Positions 7,218 through 15,553 of a stretch of DNA of 30,077 bases are shown in pieces (position 1 is the first letter of the stretch; each line of letters starts with the position of its first letter). The notes beneath the pieces were generated by a model. That model saw nothing but the letters and a program-made list of their open reading frames with translations. It had not been told where the DNA came from and did no database searches. A program made the position numbers and the translations under genes. Origin of the DNA: Actinomycetes bacterium (GTDB lineage: Bacteria > Actinomycetota > Actinomycetes > Actinomycetales > Micrococcaceae); assembly GCA_023426375.1 (NCBI GenBank), contig JAFAAV010000017.1:1-30077 (forward strand), in the 5' to 3' direction.

Positions 7218-9911
7218 ATGGGTTCTCACGATGAAGGTACGCAGTCACCGTCCTACCCCGAATACTGGGAAGCAGACGTCATCATGCGTGACGGTGCAAC
7301 CGCGCATTTGCGCCCCATCAGTCCGGATGACCGGGAGCTGCTCACGGAGTTCCACGGAAAACAGTCCGAGGACAGCATCTACCTGCGGTTCTTCTCGTAC
7401 AAACCGTCACTGTCGGAAAAAGAACTCGCGCGGTTCACCACAGTGGATCACGTGGACCGTGTCTGCTTCATTCTGTTGTTGGACGGCAAGATGATCGGTG
7501 TGGGTCGCTACGACCGCACCTCGGACCGTGTGGCGGAGGTCGCCTTCATGATCTCCGATCACCACCAGGGCCGCGGCATCGGTTCCATCCTGCTGGAACA
7601 CCTGGCGGCGGCGGCCCGCGAGAACGGCATCGACCGTTTCACGGCGGAGGTGCTGCCGGAGAACCGCAAGATGCTCCACGTGTTCGTGGAAGCCGGTTAT
7701 GACGTGTCCCGGCAGTTCGAGGACGGCGTTGTGGTGGTCGATTTCGACATCGACCCCACGGAGAAGTCCCTGGCCGTGATGGAATCCCGCGAGCACCGCG
7801 CTGAGGCTCGCTCGATCCAGGACCTCTTGTCTCCCGAGGTGGTTGCCGTGATCGGCGCCTCCTCGGACCCTGATCACGCCGGCTTCCACGCGGTCGAGGG
7901 GGTCCTGAACGGCGGTTTCACAGGCGCCCTCTACGGAGTGGGCAACACCCCGTATGAGCGGGACGGTCTCACATTCGTCGCGAACATCCAGGACATCTCC
8001 GAGAACATCGACCTGGCAATCATTGCCGTCCCGCGCGACGCCGTGGAAACCGCGATTGCGGAGTCCGGCCGAGCCGGTGCCCAGGCCGTGGTCATCATGA
8101 CCGGCGGTTACGCCGAGGCAGGAGCGGAAGGTGCCGCACATCAGCGCCGCCTGGTCCGCATTGCCCGGGCTTCGGGTATGCGCGTGGTGGGCCCGGCAAG
8201 TCTGGGATTCATCAACACGTCTGAAGACGTCAATCTCAACGCATCGGTTCTGCCGCGCATGCCACAGCGCGGAGGCCTGGGGCTGTTCTCCCAGTCGGGA
8301 GCCATCGGCACCATGGTGTACGGCGCCGCGCGCCGCCACAGAGTGGGCTTGTCGAGCTACCTCTCCGCGGGCAACCGCGCGGACGTGTCCGGCAACGACA
8401 TGATGCAATACTGGGAGGACGATCCTTCCACCACCGTGTGCGGCCTGTACCTGCAGTCTGTGGGTAATCCGCGCAAGTTCTCCCGCATCGCGCGCAGACT
8501 GTCCCGCTCCAAGCCGGTCATCGTGGCCAAGTCCGAGGTCACCGGTTTGCGGCTACCTCCGGGGCACACGGGACGAACCACCCAGGCCCCGGCGGGCGCG
8601 CTCGATGCCATGTTCCGGCAGGCTGGCGTGATCCGTGCCGCCACGGCCGAGCAGCTCCTGGACATCGCCTCCATTGCGGAGAGCCAGCCCGTTCCCGCGA
8701 ACAACCGGGTCGCCGTGGTGTCCAACGCCCTGGCACTCTCCCAGCTGGCAGAGGATTCTGCGATCCGCCTGGGTATGGAACCGGTCGTGTCCGACGGCAA
8801 TGTGGACACGAGCCAGGGACCCCACCACGCGCACCAGGCCATCATCGATGCAGTTCGCCACAATGCCGCCCGTGAGGACGTCGCCAGCCTGGTGGTCGTC
8901 CTCATGCCCGTGCCTGGTCTGAAACATCAAGTTTTGGTCGACCAGATCGCCCGCGAGGCACGTGCCGCGGAGTGCACGGCGATCGGCGTATTCACCGGCC
9001 AGTACGGCAGTGACGCCAAGACGGCCACGGTGCACACCACCGACGACGGCGCGTCCCTTCCGTGTTTCGATTCGCCCGGGGCCGCGCTGCTCGCTCTCTC
9101 CAGCGTGATCACCTACTCGCACTGGCGCGATCAGGACCACGGCAATGTCGAGATCCCAGAGGACTTCGACCACGACGCCATCGAGAAGTTCCTCGAGAAG
9201 CTCAAGCCTCAGATCCCCGGGGACGGGCTCTACGAACTGACCTCGGAGGAGACGACCCAACTGCTGGGACACGCCGGAGTGAAGGTTCTGGATTCGGCGC
9301 GTTTCGTGGACCCGGACGAGGGCGTGGCCGCGGCCGAACGACTCGGTTACCCCGTGGCTCTGAAAACCACGGATCCGCACCTGCGTCACCGTCTGGACCT
9401 GGGTGGAGTGGTACTCAACATCGAGGACGAGTCACAGCTGCGCACGGCCATGACCACCATGAAGCGGGCGCTCGCGAGCTTCGGCACCACCGACTTCGAG
9501 GTGCAGTCGATGGCCGCGACCGGGCAGACGGTGATCGTACGTGCGATTGAGGACCCGCTGATCGGGCCCGTGCTCTCCTTCGGTATGGCCGGGGACGCGG
9601 TCAATCTGCTCGAGGACTGGGCCCACCGGGTACCGCCACTGACAGACCAGGACATTTCCCGCATGGTCCGGGCGCCCAAGGCCTCCAAGAAACTCTTCGG
9701 CCACCAGGGTGTTCCCGCGGTGGACACGACCGGTGTGGAAGACCTGATCAACAAGGTGGCGCTGCTCAAGGACCAGTTCCCGGAGACCGCGTCCATTGAC
9801 CTCAACCCGGTCCTGCTGTCCGGGTCCGTGGTCACGGTACTGTCCGCAACCATCACTCTGGGTGACCCGGGACAGCGCACTGACAGCGCTCGACGGGCCA
9901 TGCGGGGCTAG
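7218..9911 (+). CDS. GNAT acetyltransferase fused to acyl-CoA synthetase (NDP-forming)-like domain, PatA type
   Basis: An 897-residue fusion. The N-terminal GNAT domain (about residues 20-180) has the acetyl-CoA loop HHQGRGIGS at 115-123. It is followed by a succinyl-CoA-ligase-like region: a CoA-binding Rossmann domain opening with VAVIGASSDPDHAG, two flavodoxin-like ligase domains, and a C-terminal ATP-grasp domain. Proteins of this type acetylate lysines of central-metabolism enzymes such as acetyl-CoA synthetase. E. coli PatZ has GNAT at the C-terminus, whereas Streptomyces PatA has it at the N-terminus as here. The ATG at 7218 is preferred over TTG 7200 because the GNAT domain is complete and a -10 box sits 7 nt upstream. 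The kinase gene starts 13 nt after its stop. Whether the ligase part is active is unclear: the segment near His450 (GHTGRTTQAP) does not align simply with the classical phospho-His motif. Confidence 0.85.
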   Translation: MGSHDEGTQSPSYPEYWEADVIMRDGATAHLRPISPDDRELLTEFHGKQSEDSIYLRFFSYKPSLSEKELARFTTVDHVDRVCFILLLDGKMIGVGRYDRTSDRVAEVAFMISDHHQGRGIGSILLEHLAAAARENGIDRFTAEVLPENRKMLHVFVEAGYDVSRQFEDGVVVVDFDIDPTEKSLAVMESREHRAEARSIQDLLSPEVVAVIGASSDPDHAGFHAVEGVLNGGFTGALYGVGNTPYERDGLTFVANIQDISENIDLAIIAVPRDAVETAIAESGRAGAQAVVIMTGGYAEAGAEGAAHQRRLVRIARASGMRVVGPASLGFINTSEDVNLNASVLPRMPQRGGLGLFSQSGAIGTMVYGAARRHRVGLSSYLSAGNRADVSGNDMMQYWEDDPSTTVCGLYLQSVGNPRKFSRIARRLSRSKPVIVAKSEVTGLRLPPGHTGRTTQAPAGALDAMFRQAGVIRAATAEQLLDIASIAESQPVPANNRVAVVSNALALSQLAEDSAIRLGMEPVVSDGNVDTSQGPHHAHQAIIDAVRHNAAREDVASLVVVLMPVPGLKHQVLVDQIAREARAAECTAIGVFTGQYGSDAKTATVHTTDDGASLPCFDSPGAALLALSSVITYSHWRDQDHGNVEIPEDFDHDAIEKFLEKLKPQIPGDGLYELTSEETTQLLGHAGVKVLDSARFVDPDEGVAAAERLGYPVALKTTDPHLRHRLDLGGVVLNIEDESQLRTAMTTMKRALASFGTTDFEVQSMAATGQTVIVRAIEDPLIGPVLSFGMAGDAVNLLEDWAHRVPPLTDQDISRMVRAPKASKKLFGHQGVPAVDTTGVEDLINKVALLKDQFPETASIDLNPVLLSGSVVTVLSATITLGDPGQRTDSARRAMRG

Positions 9912-9924
9912 GGTCACCTATCGC

Positions 9925-11331
9925 GTGTCGGACACGATAGCCGGGCGTTTCGAACTGTTGGAACCCATTGCCAAGGGCGGCAGTGGGGCCGTGTGGCGCG
10001 CCATGGACCACAAACTGAACCAGGAATGCGCGGCCAAGGTGTTGCGCCAGCGGGATTCGGCCGATCTCTTACGTTTCGTGCGGGAACAATCCGTGAAGCT
10101 TGACCACCCGCACGTGGTCGCGCCGTACGGTTGGGCGGCCGAGGACGAGTACGTGGCCATCGCCATGCCCCTGGTCAGCGGGGGCACCCTCGAAGCGGCG
10201 TTGGGGGACAACGGCGCCGTGGCCGATGTCGTGGCCGAGGAGATCCTCTACCAGCTCCTCCAAGCACTACAGTTCGTGCACGCTCGCGGTTGGATCCACC
10301 GGGACGTGAAACCGGGCAACGTGCTCATGGAACCTACTGGTTCAGGCAGACCATGGGCTCGACTCGCGGACTTCGGTATCGCGGTGCGGGCCGAGGATGC
10401 CCGGTTGACGCACACGGGGACCGTGGTCGGCACGCCTGGCTATCTTCCGCACGAGGCCTACGGGCCGATGGAACCGTCCATCTCCACGGATCTGTACGCC
10501 GCCGGAGTCACGGCGGTGCGGCTCGTAGACCCGCACGTGGACCTCAGTAATCCCTTGGAACCGGCAGCTGTGGAGGGTCTTTTCCCGGACTCCCCGCAAC
10601 TGCGCGGACACGTGGCAGGTCTGCTGAGCACCGAACCGAAACAACGCATCGCCGCGGCGAAGATCGCCATCCGGGATCTCGGTGAGGGCTCTGCGAATCG
10701 GGCCTCAAAGGAGTCACTGACGGCCGAAGGGGAGCCCTTCGAAATCTTCGACGTGCTCTCGCCCACCACGGAACGAGAACTCTCAGTGGTCCCAGACGCC
10801 GCGGTGCTGCCTCTCTCGGAGGACGCTCCCACGGCGCGGATCGAATGGCATGCCGTGCGACGCAGGGGAGAGGACGCCCAACAAGCCGCCGAAGTGCCGA
10901 GGATCTCGGACGACCCACTGAACCCTTTCGGCACCCTGACGAATGCAGGAACGAGCGGGAGAGCAACCACCGAGGCCTTGCCGCTGCAGGAAAGCCCCGC
11001 CACGGCCACGGTGCCCCAAGTAGCGGATCAGGGGCCCAAGCCCACCCCGCGATCAATGCGGGCTTCGGACCAAGAACGTCCCCGACGCTCACGAACTCCC
11101 TGGGTGCTCATGGCACTGTTGCTCGCCGGCATCGCCCTGACGGCCGGGTACTTTCTGGCCGGCCCGGCACTGAGTTCGTGGCTTGACGACGTGACCGGTC
11201 AGGAACCCGAAGTGACCCGAACGCCGGGGGTGCCCGCAACGCCGTCGACCCCGGACGAACCCAGCATGGACGTGACGCCCGTATGCACCGAACAAGAGGA
11301 CGGCTCGCTGTCGTGTGTGGTCACGCCCTGA
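9925..11331 (+). CDS. Membrane-anchored Ser/Thr protein kinase (PknB-like, no PASTA domains)
   Basis: A 468-residue Hanks-type kinase. The cytoplasmic kinase domain occupies about residues 7-265: glycine loop IAKGGSGAVW, ATP-anchoring Lys38 (AAKVL), helix-C Glu54, HRDVKPGN (125-132), DFG (149-151), and an activation loop rich in Thr (LTHTGTVVGTPGY). A Pro/Glu-rich juxtamembrane linker of about 130 residues follows. One transmembrane helix is at about 392-416 (WVLMALLLAGIALTAGYF). The short extracellular tail holds Pro/Thr and two cysteines and no PASTA repeat. All catalytic residues are present, so it should be active. The GTG at 9925 is chosen because the fold starts just after it (TIAGRFELLEPI). 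TAGGGT ends ten nt upstream and no ribosome site is seen. Confidence 0.9.
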   Translation: MSDTIAGRFELLEPIAKGGSGAVWRAMDHKLNQECAAKVLRQRDSADLLRFVREQSVKLDHPHVVAPYGWAAEDEYVAIAMPLVSGGTLEAALGDNGAVADVVAEEILYQLLQALQFVHARGWIHRDVKPGNVLMEPTGSGRPWARLADFGIAVRAEDARLTHTGTVVGTPGYLPHEAYGPMEPSISTDLYAAGVTAVRLVDPHVDLSNPLEPAAVEGLFPDSPQLRGHVAGLLSTEPKQRIAAAKIAIRDLGEGSANRASKESLTAEGEPFEIFDVLSPTTERELSVVPDAAVLPLSEDAPTARIEWHAVRRRGEDAQQAAEVPRISDDPLNPFGTLTNAGTSGRATTEALPLQESPATATVPQVADQGPKPTPRSMRASDQERPRRSRTPWVLMALLLAGIALTAGYFLAGPALSSWLDDVTGQEPEVTRTPGVPATPSTPDEPSMDVTPVCTEQEDGSLSCVVTP

Positions 11332-11340
11332 CGGGAGTAA

Positions 11341-11371
11341 TTGCGCACAAAGCCGGCAAGTAAAGGACAAT
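11341..11371 (+). promoter_or_regulatory. Possible promoter for DUF5998 gene
   Basis: TTGCGC (11341-11346), a 19-nt spacer, then GACAAT (11366-11371), with the ATG at 11378 six nt further on. The spacing would give a leaderless transcript. AAAGGA (11362-11367) could instead act as a ribosome site ten nt upstream, so the reading is ambiguous. Confidence 0.35.
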
Positions 11372-11377
11372 GGACGC

Positions 11378-12097
11378 ATGACGTATTCAGCTCCCGATGG
11401 CTCGCGCTTGATTCAGGACATCAGCACGGCCGGGTTCTATCCGCAGCTCGTCGAGGACGTGGTGCGAGATTCTCTGGACGGCAGACAGCCCGTCTCACAC
11501 CTGGTGCAGTTGGAAACCCATTTCAACAACACCGAGCTCCACCGGCACATCACCGTTCTGGTGCTGGCGGAGGACGTCCTGCACATCACGCACGTTGACG
11601 ACCAGCAATTCGACGACACCGGTCGTGACGTGGTGGCGCGTGTGTCCACGGAGACGGTGGGAATCTCCCAGATTCGGTCCGTGACGCTGAGCTACGCGTA
11701 CCACCAGCCGCAGAACTACCGCCCGGACACCCCCATCATGGAGTTGACCCTGGCCGTGAGCTGGACCGGCACTCAGCAGCTCGAGCTGTACCCGGCCATG
11801 TGCGAGGACCCTGAATGCCAGGCCGATCACGGGTATACGGGCACTGCGGCCAGTGAGGACGTGGTCATGCGCATCAGCTCCGAGGCGGACGGCAAGGATG
11901 CCGTGGAAGGTGCCCGCGAATTCGCCCGTACGCTACGCCGCGCGAACCTGGCACCCGTGACGGACTCGGGTGCCCAGATCGCCCAGTCGCCGCATCAGCG
12001 CCCGTTGACCGATCGGCGACCTTCGGAGGCTCCCGTGCAGCGACCTCGTTTCGGTCACCGCTTCACGGGGCGTGATTCCGGGCGCAAGTCCCAATGA
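11378..12097 (+). CDS. DUF5998 family protein
   Basis: A 239-residue soluble protein of an actinobacterial family without known function. Recognisable family landmarks are the N-terminal LIQDISTAGFYPQLVEDVV, the HLVQLETHF segment, LHITHVDDQ in a beta-rich core, and CEDPECQADHGYTGT near the end, where two Cys and one His could bind metal (inference). After the DUF a basic, disordered tail of about 35 residues follows (Arg/Pro/Ser-rich). The ATG at 11378 matches the family N-terminus. Its last codons overlap the next gene's start in ATGA, so the two proteins are likely translated in a fixed ratio. It follows the kinase gene after 46 nt. Confidence 0.8.
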   Translation: MTYSAPDGSRLIQDISTAGFYPQLVEDVVRDSLDGRQPVSHLVQLETHFNNTELHRHITVLVLAEDVLHITHVDDQQFDDTGRDVVARVSTETVGISQIRSVTLSYAYHQPQNYRPDTPIMELTLAVSWTGTQQLELYPAMCEDPECQADHGYTGTAASEDVVMRISSEADGKDAVEGAREFARTLRRANLAPVTDSGAQIAQSPHQRPLTDRRPSEAPVQRPRFGHRFTGRDSGRKSQ

Positions 12098-13227
12098 CGC
12101 TACCCACTGATTTCCCGGCGCCCCCACGTTATGGTCGGCGCAGCGTAGCGGACGTCATGTCCTCGGCAGCCGCGGCACTTGGCGTTCCGGGGTTGCCCAA
12201 CACGCTGGGGTTGCCCAAGGCTCAGCGCTACGTGGTGGTACTCGTGGACGGCCTGGGGTCCCGGTTGCTCAGCGAATACGCCGGGTATGCGCCCACGCTG
12301 CGGAAGGCACAATCACTGGGCGACCTGGACGCTGCTTTCCCGACCACCACCTCGGTGTCACTGTCGAGTCTGGGGACCGGACTGCCCCCGGGGCAGCACG
12401 GCATGTTGGGTTATGACGTGGTGGACCCGGCTCAGGACCGGGTGGTCAACATGTTGGGGCAGTGGAGTCCTCGGATCGATCCGGAGACTTGGCAACCACA
12501 CCGCACGGTGTTCAACCGCGCCGAGGACACGGTGGACACGGTCACCATCAGCAAACCCCGCTTCGAGAACTCTGAGCTGACACGCGCCTCCCTACGGGGC
12601 GGCCGCTTCAAAGGCGCCGACGGCGTGTTCGCCCGCACCGCGGCGGCCCTCGAGGAACTACGCGAGGGCAAACGTTCCCTCGTCTACTTCTACTGGGACG
12701 AGCTGGACAAGATCGGGCACTCCAAGGGCTGGCGGTCCGACCCGTGGCTTCAGGCCCTCGAGGAACTGGATTCCGCCATCAAACGGCTCGTGCAGAAACT
12801 CCCCACCAATACGCGGGTCATCCTCACCGCGGATCACGGCATGGTGGACGTGGCACCCGAGCATCGTTTCGACGCAAGCTCCGTCCCGGGCCTCCTGGAC
12901 GGTGTGCGGCACACCGCTGGTGAACCGCGTGCCGTGCAATTGCACGTGGAACCAAATATCGACCCTACGGAGGTCGTCACCCGGTGGCAGGATCACTTTG
13001 GCGACGCCGTCTGGGTGGCCACCCGGGACGACCTGGCCTCTGGTGGCTACTTCGGCACGGATCCGAGCCCTTCCGTCCTGGAACGAGCCGGCCACGTGTG
13101 GGTGCTCGGCAAGGAACCAGTTGCCATTTACGACGTGTCACGGCAGGGCAGCAAGCCCCTCAACATGGTGGGACAGCACGGTTCACTCACGGACGCCGAA
13201 CGCCTGATCCCGGCACTGCTGTGGTAG
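12094..13227 (+). CDS. Alkaline-phosphatase-superfamily nucleotide pyrophosphatase/phosphodiesterase
   Basis: A 377-residue type I phosphodiesterase/nucleotide pyrophosphatase-like hydrolase. The two-zinc site is visible in order: Asp52 in VVLVDGLG, the Thr nucleophile in FPTTTSVS (84-86), the metal ligands of YWDELDKIGH, TADHG, and the final GQHG histidine. Family members cleave phosphodiester or phosphomonoester bonds; the substrate cannot be told from sequence. No signal peptide or transmembrane helix is apparent, so it is probably cytoplasmic. The start ATG overlaps the DUF5998 stop by 4 nt (ATGA), implying coupled translation. A hairpin about 100 nt downstream closes the unit. Confidence 0.85.
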   Translation: MTLPTDFPAPPRYGRRSVADVMSSAAAALGVPGLPNTLGLPKAQRYVVVLVDGLGSRLLSEYAGYAPTLRKAQSLGDLDAAFPTTTSVSLSSLGTGLPPGQHGMLGYDVVDPAQDRVVNMLGQWSPRIDPETWQPHRTVFNRAEDTVDTVTISKPRFENSELTRASLRGGRFKGADGVFARTAAALEELREGKRSLVYFYWDELDKIGHSKGWRSDPWLQALEELDSAIKRLVQKLPTNTRVILTADHGMVDVAPEHRFDASSVPGLLDGVRHTAGEPRAVQLHVEPNIDPTEVVTRWQDHFGDAVWVATRDDLASGGYFGTDPSPSVLERAGHVWVLGKEPVAIYDVSRQGSKPLNMVGQHGSLTDAERLIPALLW

Positions 13228-13328
13228 CCATTCTGTGAGTGGAACGCCGCACTGACGACCGCCTGCTGTCGAGGACTGCACGGAGTCGCATGGCCGGGCG
13301 CCGTTTCGAATTTGACCCTGGAACGTCA

Positions 13329-13364
13329 AGAGGCCCGATTCGCCAGTGTGCGAATCGGGCCTCT
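13329..13364. terminator. Bidirectional hairpin terminator
   Basis: Fifteen-base-pair perfect arms (AGAGGCCCGATTCGC at 13329-13343 and its complement at 13350-13364) with a CAGTGT loop. It sits between the phosphodiesterase gene (+) and the Pro-rich membrane protein gene (-), just 6 nt from the latter's stop. There is no strong U-tract. Confidence 0.78.
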
Positions 13365-13369
13365 CAGCG

Positions 13370-14005
13370 TTAATTGCTGGACTTGGGACTCGGCGCCGGT
13401 TTGTCGTTGGCCGGTGCCTTGGGCGACGTCGGCGGCTTTGGTGCCGCCGGCTGTGTCGCCGGAGCCTTGGTCGACGGTGGCTTGGGTGGCTGCGTCGGCT
13501 TGGGGTTCGTGGTTGGTTCGGGGGCCTTGGTGGGTTGCTTTGTCGGCGCCGGCTTCTTGGTCGGTTCGGGCTTCTTGGTGGGCTCGGGTGCCTTGGTCGT
13601 CGGCGGAGCCGGAGGCGGCTGAATCGGTGCGGGCGGAGGTGGCGGCGGTGCTACAGGCGGGGCCACGGGTGGCGGTGGCGGCGGCACGTACTCCTGGACG
13701 GGCGCGGTTTCCACCGGCGTGGGGGACGGCGTGCGGCTCGGTGTTGCGCTACGCGTGGGTGAGGGCGACGGCGATTCGGATTCGGTCGCGAAATCAGCCG
13801 GTTCCTGGTCGTCCTGCGAATTGGAGAGGCCGGTGAACGCCAGCGCACCGACACCTACGAGGACGAGGAGTGCTGCCAATCCGAGCACGAGGGGTGCCAC
13901 GAACCGACGGAACCCTCCGCCACCTCCGGGATCGCTGGAACCGCCGGCTGCCTCAGCAGCCGGTTCGTCGGAACCAAACAAATCGTCCTGGATGGAATTA
14001 CCCAT
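13370..14005 (-). CDS. Hypothetical single-pass membrane protein with Pro/Thr/Lys-rich extracellular stalk
   Basis: A 211-residue protein I do not recognise. The cytoplasmic N-terminus (about 35 residues) is acidic then Gly-rich. One transmembrane helix lies at about 36-59 (VAPLVLGLAALLVLVGVGAL). The remaining 150 residues are low complexity: a Ser/Pro/Thr acidic stretch, a polyproline block (PPPPPPVAPPVAPPPPPP) and a degenerate Lys/Pro/Thr repeat (PEPTKKPEPTKKPAPTKQ) to the end. No folded domain, LPxTG motif or terminal anchor is visible. Topology by the positive-inside rule (FRRF before the helix) puts the stalk outside, where it could span the peptidoglycan. The ATG at 14005 has GAGGGA nine nt upstream. 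It lies downstream of sepH on the same strand, 143 bp away. Confidence 0.72.
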   Translation of the reverse strand: MGNSIQDDLFGSDEPAAEAAGGSSDPGGGGGFRRFVAPLVLGLAALLVLVGVGALAFTGLSNSQDDQEPADFATESESPSPSPTRSATPSRTPSPTPVETAPVQEYVPPPPPPVAPPVAPPPPPPAPIQPPPAPPTTKAPEPTKKPEPTKKPAPTKQPTKAPEPTTNPKPTQPPKPPSTKAPATQPAAPKPPTSPKAPANDKPAPSPKSSN

Positions 14006-14083
14006 GCAATGTGTCCCTCGAATCCATGAATTGCCAGAGCAAAGCTGGACCGCTTTCTCCCCTGAGCCCAATCTGCCTTGATG

Positions 14084-14112
14084 ACTCTAGCGTGTCCGCG
14101 AGAAAATCTGCA
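14084..14112 (-). promoter_or_regulatory. Possible promoter of the Pro-rich membrane protein gene
   Basis: On the minus strand TAGAGT (14089-14084) lies 17 nt after TGCAGA (14112-14107), giving about a 70-nt leader. The -35 matches poorly. An inverted pair GTGTCCG/CGGACAC (14092-14098, 14132-14138) brackets the -35. Confidence 0.35.
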
Positions 14113-14148
14113 GTCCCTGGGGGAGTGCTTACGGACACCTATCGGGCA

Positions 14149-15459
14149 CTAATTGGAGTTGGAACCGAAGACGATCTCGTCCCAACTGGGTACGGAGGAG
14201 CGCTTAGCCTTGCCAGTGCGGCCGCGCGGCCCCGGAGCTCGTTGCGGCTGTTCCTGCGGTTCGTCCCGGGGTTGCTCGGGTGCGGTTTCGGTCTCTTCGA
14301 CCGGAGTTTCCTCGGGTTCGCCCGCACCGGGCTCGGAGGGTTCGCTCCGCTCCTCGGTCTCCAGTGTGGCCACCGAGTCTTCCGGGTCGGCAGCCACCGT
14401 CAGTTGCGGCCCGCGTCCGGCGGTGACAGCTTCGGGTAACGACGGCGACGCCGCCTGGTCCGGTTCCTCGGAGGGAGCCGAGCTGCTTTCCGCGGGGGCC
14501 GTGGAATCATCGACGATCTCGATGCCGGCGTCCTCCTGCAGGGCGCGATCCTCGGCGACGCGTGCCGCGGCCGGTTGGATGGGCTGATCGAACAGTGGTG
14601 AGTCTTCGGGCGCTCCGATGGGACGGGGACGGTTGTCCACGTGGCCCATGCCTCGACCGAGGATCTCGGCCAGACGCTCGTCCTCCTCGGAGTCCGAACC
14701 CAGACGGCGGCCGCGACGGGACTGCAACACGTCCAGCAGTTCGTCTGCCTGGCTGGCCTCACGCTGAAGTTGTTCCACCTGAGCGTTGGGCGCGGGCGCG
14801 TGGCTCACGGCCGGTGCGGGTACGCCCAACGGTCCGGACTCGTGCGGCTCCTGGCCCAGGGCAGTGGCCCATTCGTTGACGGGACGCACGGTCTGGTTAG
14901 CGGGGTTGTAGGTCCATTCCGCGGGCCCGTTGGTGTCGTTGGGTGCTTGCTCCCGATCGGATACGGAGAAGGACAACTGCAGTGTCCACAGCTGGTCCTC
15001 GCGCTGCCACGCATCCCAATCCAGCGAGTCCGGGGCCACGCCGGTTTTCTGGGCGCGGTGTTGCACGGTCTGTTCGAGGGTGCGAGGTTCGCCCTCGAAA
15101 ACGGACCGATATCCGTCGTGGGAAGGGCTCGTCCCGGTGACCTTGACCTTGAGGGCCTCGCGCACCATGTGACCGCGCTCCGCAAGGATGGGCCATTCGT
15201 AGCGCTTGACGCGCTCGGGTTCCCAGCCGGACTCCGCGACGATGTCCTCCACACTGGCACCGGCGCGGAACCTGGCCTGGATGTCACGGGGGCCGAACTG
15301 GCCCGTCACACGGCCACGCGCGGGGGTCTTCTTCCGCGCGTGTTGCACCGCCTGTCGTAACTGCTGATCAATTTTCAGCGAGTAACGCTGTGAATCGGTG
15401 GTTTCCACGATGAGGTGTTCGCCGTCATCGTGCACACCCACCAGGTGCAACTGGTCCAT
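14149..15459 (-). CDS. sepH: Septation protein SepH (DUF3071)
   Basis: A 436-residue actinobacterial cell-division protein; in Streptomyces SepH binds FtsZ and stimulates its assembly. The conserved N-terminal DUF3071 domain (about residues 1-105) opens MDQLHLVGVHDDGEHLIV and contains a helix-turn-helix-like segment (RAGASVEDIVAESGWEPERV) followed by YEWPILAERGHMV. A long, acidic, Glu/Pro/Ser-rich disordered linker follows. The short conserved C-terminal motif SSVPSWDEIVFG, needed for FtsZ contact in studied homologues, is intact. The ATG at 15459 is backed by AAGGAAGGA about 5 nt upstream. It diverges from the DUF4193 gene across a 332-bp intergenic region. Confidence 0.93.
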   Translation of the reverse strand: MDQLHLVGVHDDGEHLIVETTDSQRYSLKIDQQLRQAVQHARKKTPARGRVTGQFGPRDIQARFRAGASVEDIVAESGWEPERVKRYEWPILAERGHMVREALKVKVTGTSPSHDGYRSVFEGEPRTLEQTVQHRAQKTGVAPDSLDWDAWQREDQLWTLQLSFSVSDREQAPNDTNGPAEWTYNPANQTVRPVNEWATALGQEPHESGPLGVPAPAVSHAPAPNAQVEQLQREASQADELLDVLQSRRGRRLGSDSEEDERLAEILGRGMGHVDNRPRPIGAPEDSPLFDQPIQPAAARVAEDRALQEDAGIEIVDDSTAPAESSSAPSEEPDQAASPSLPEAVTAGRGPQLTVAADPEDSVATLETEERSEPSEPGAGEPEETPVEETETAPEQPRDEPQEQPQRAPGPRGRTGKAKRSSVPSWDEIVFGSNSN

Positions 15460-15524
15460 GCTGTCCTTCCTTTACCGGCGGGAAGTAATGCTGTCAGAGA
15501 AATTCCTGCCGCTCATGTCGTGCC

Positions 15525-15553
15525 AGTCTAGTGGTTCTATCGGGGGCTCCGAA
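15525..15553 (-). promoter_or_regulatory. Possible sepH promoter
   Basis: Minus-strand TAGACT (15530-15525) with TTCGGA 17 nt upstream (15553-15548). Transcription would start near 15518, leaving about a 59-nt leader that includes the sepH ribosome site. Confidence 0.4.

Noticed and set aside
13480..13640. Repetitive DNA resembling a short tandem-repeat array.
   Set aside because: The periodicity is the codon-level repeat of the Pro/Lys/Thr stalk of the membrane protein; there are no conserved repeats with unique spacers, so it is not a CRISPR array.
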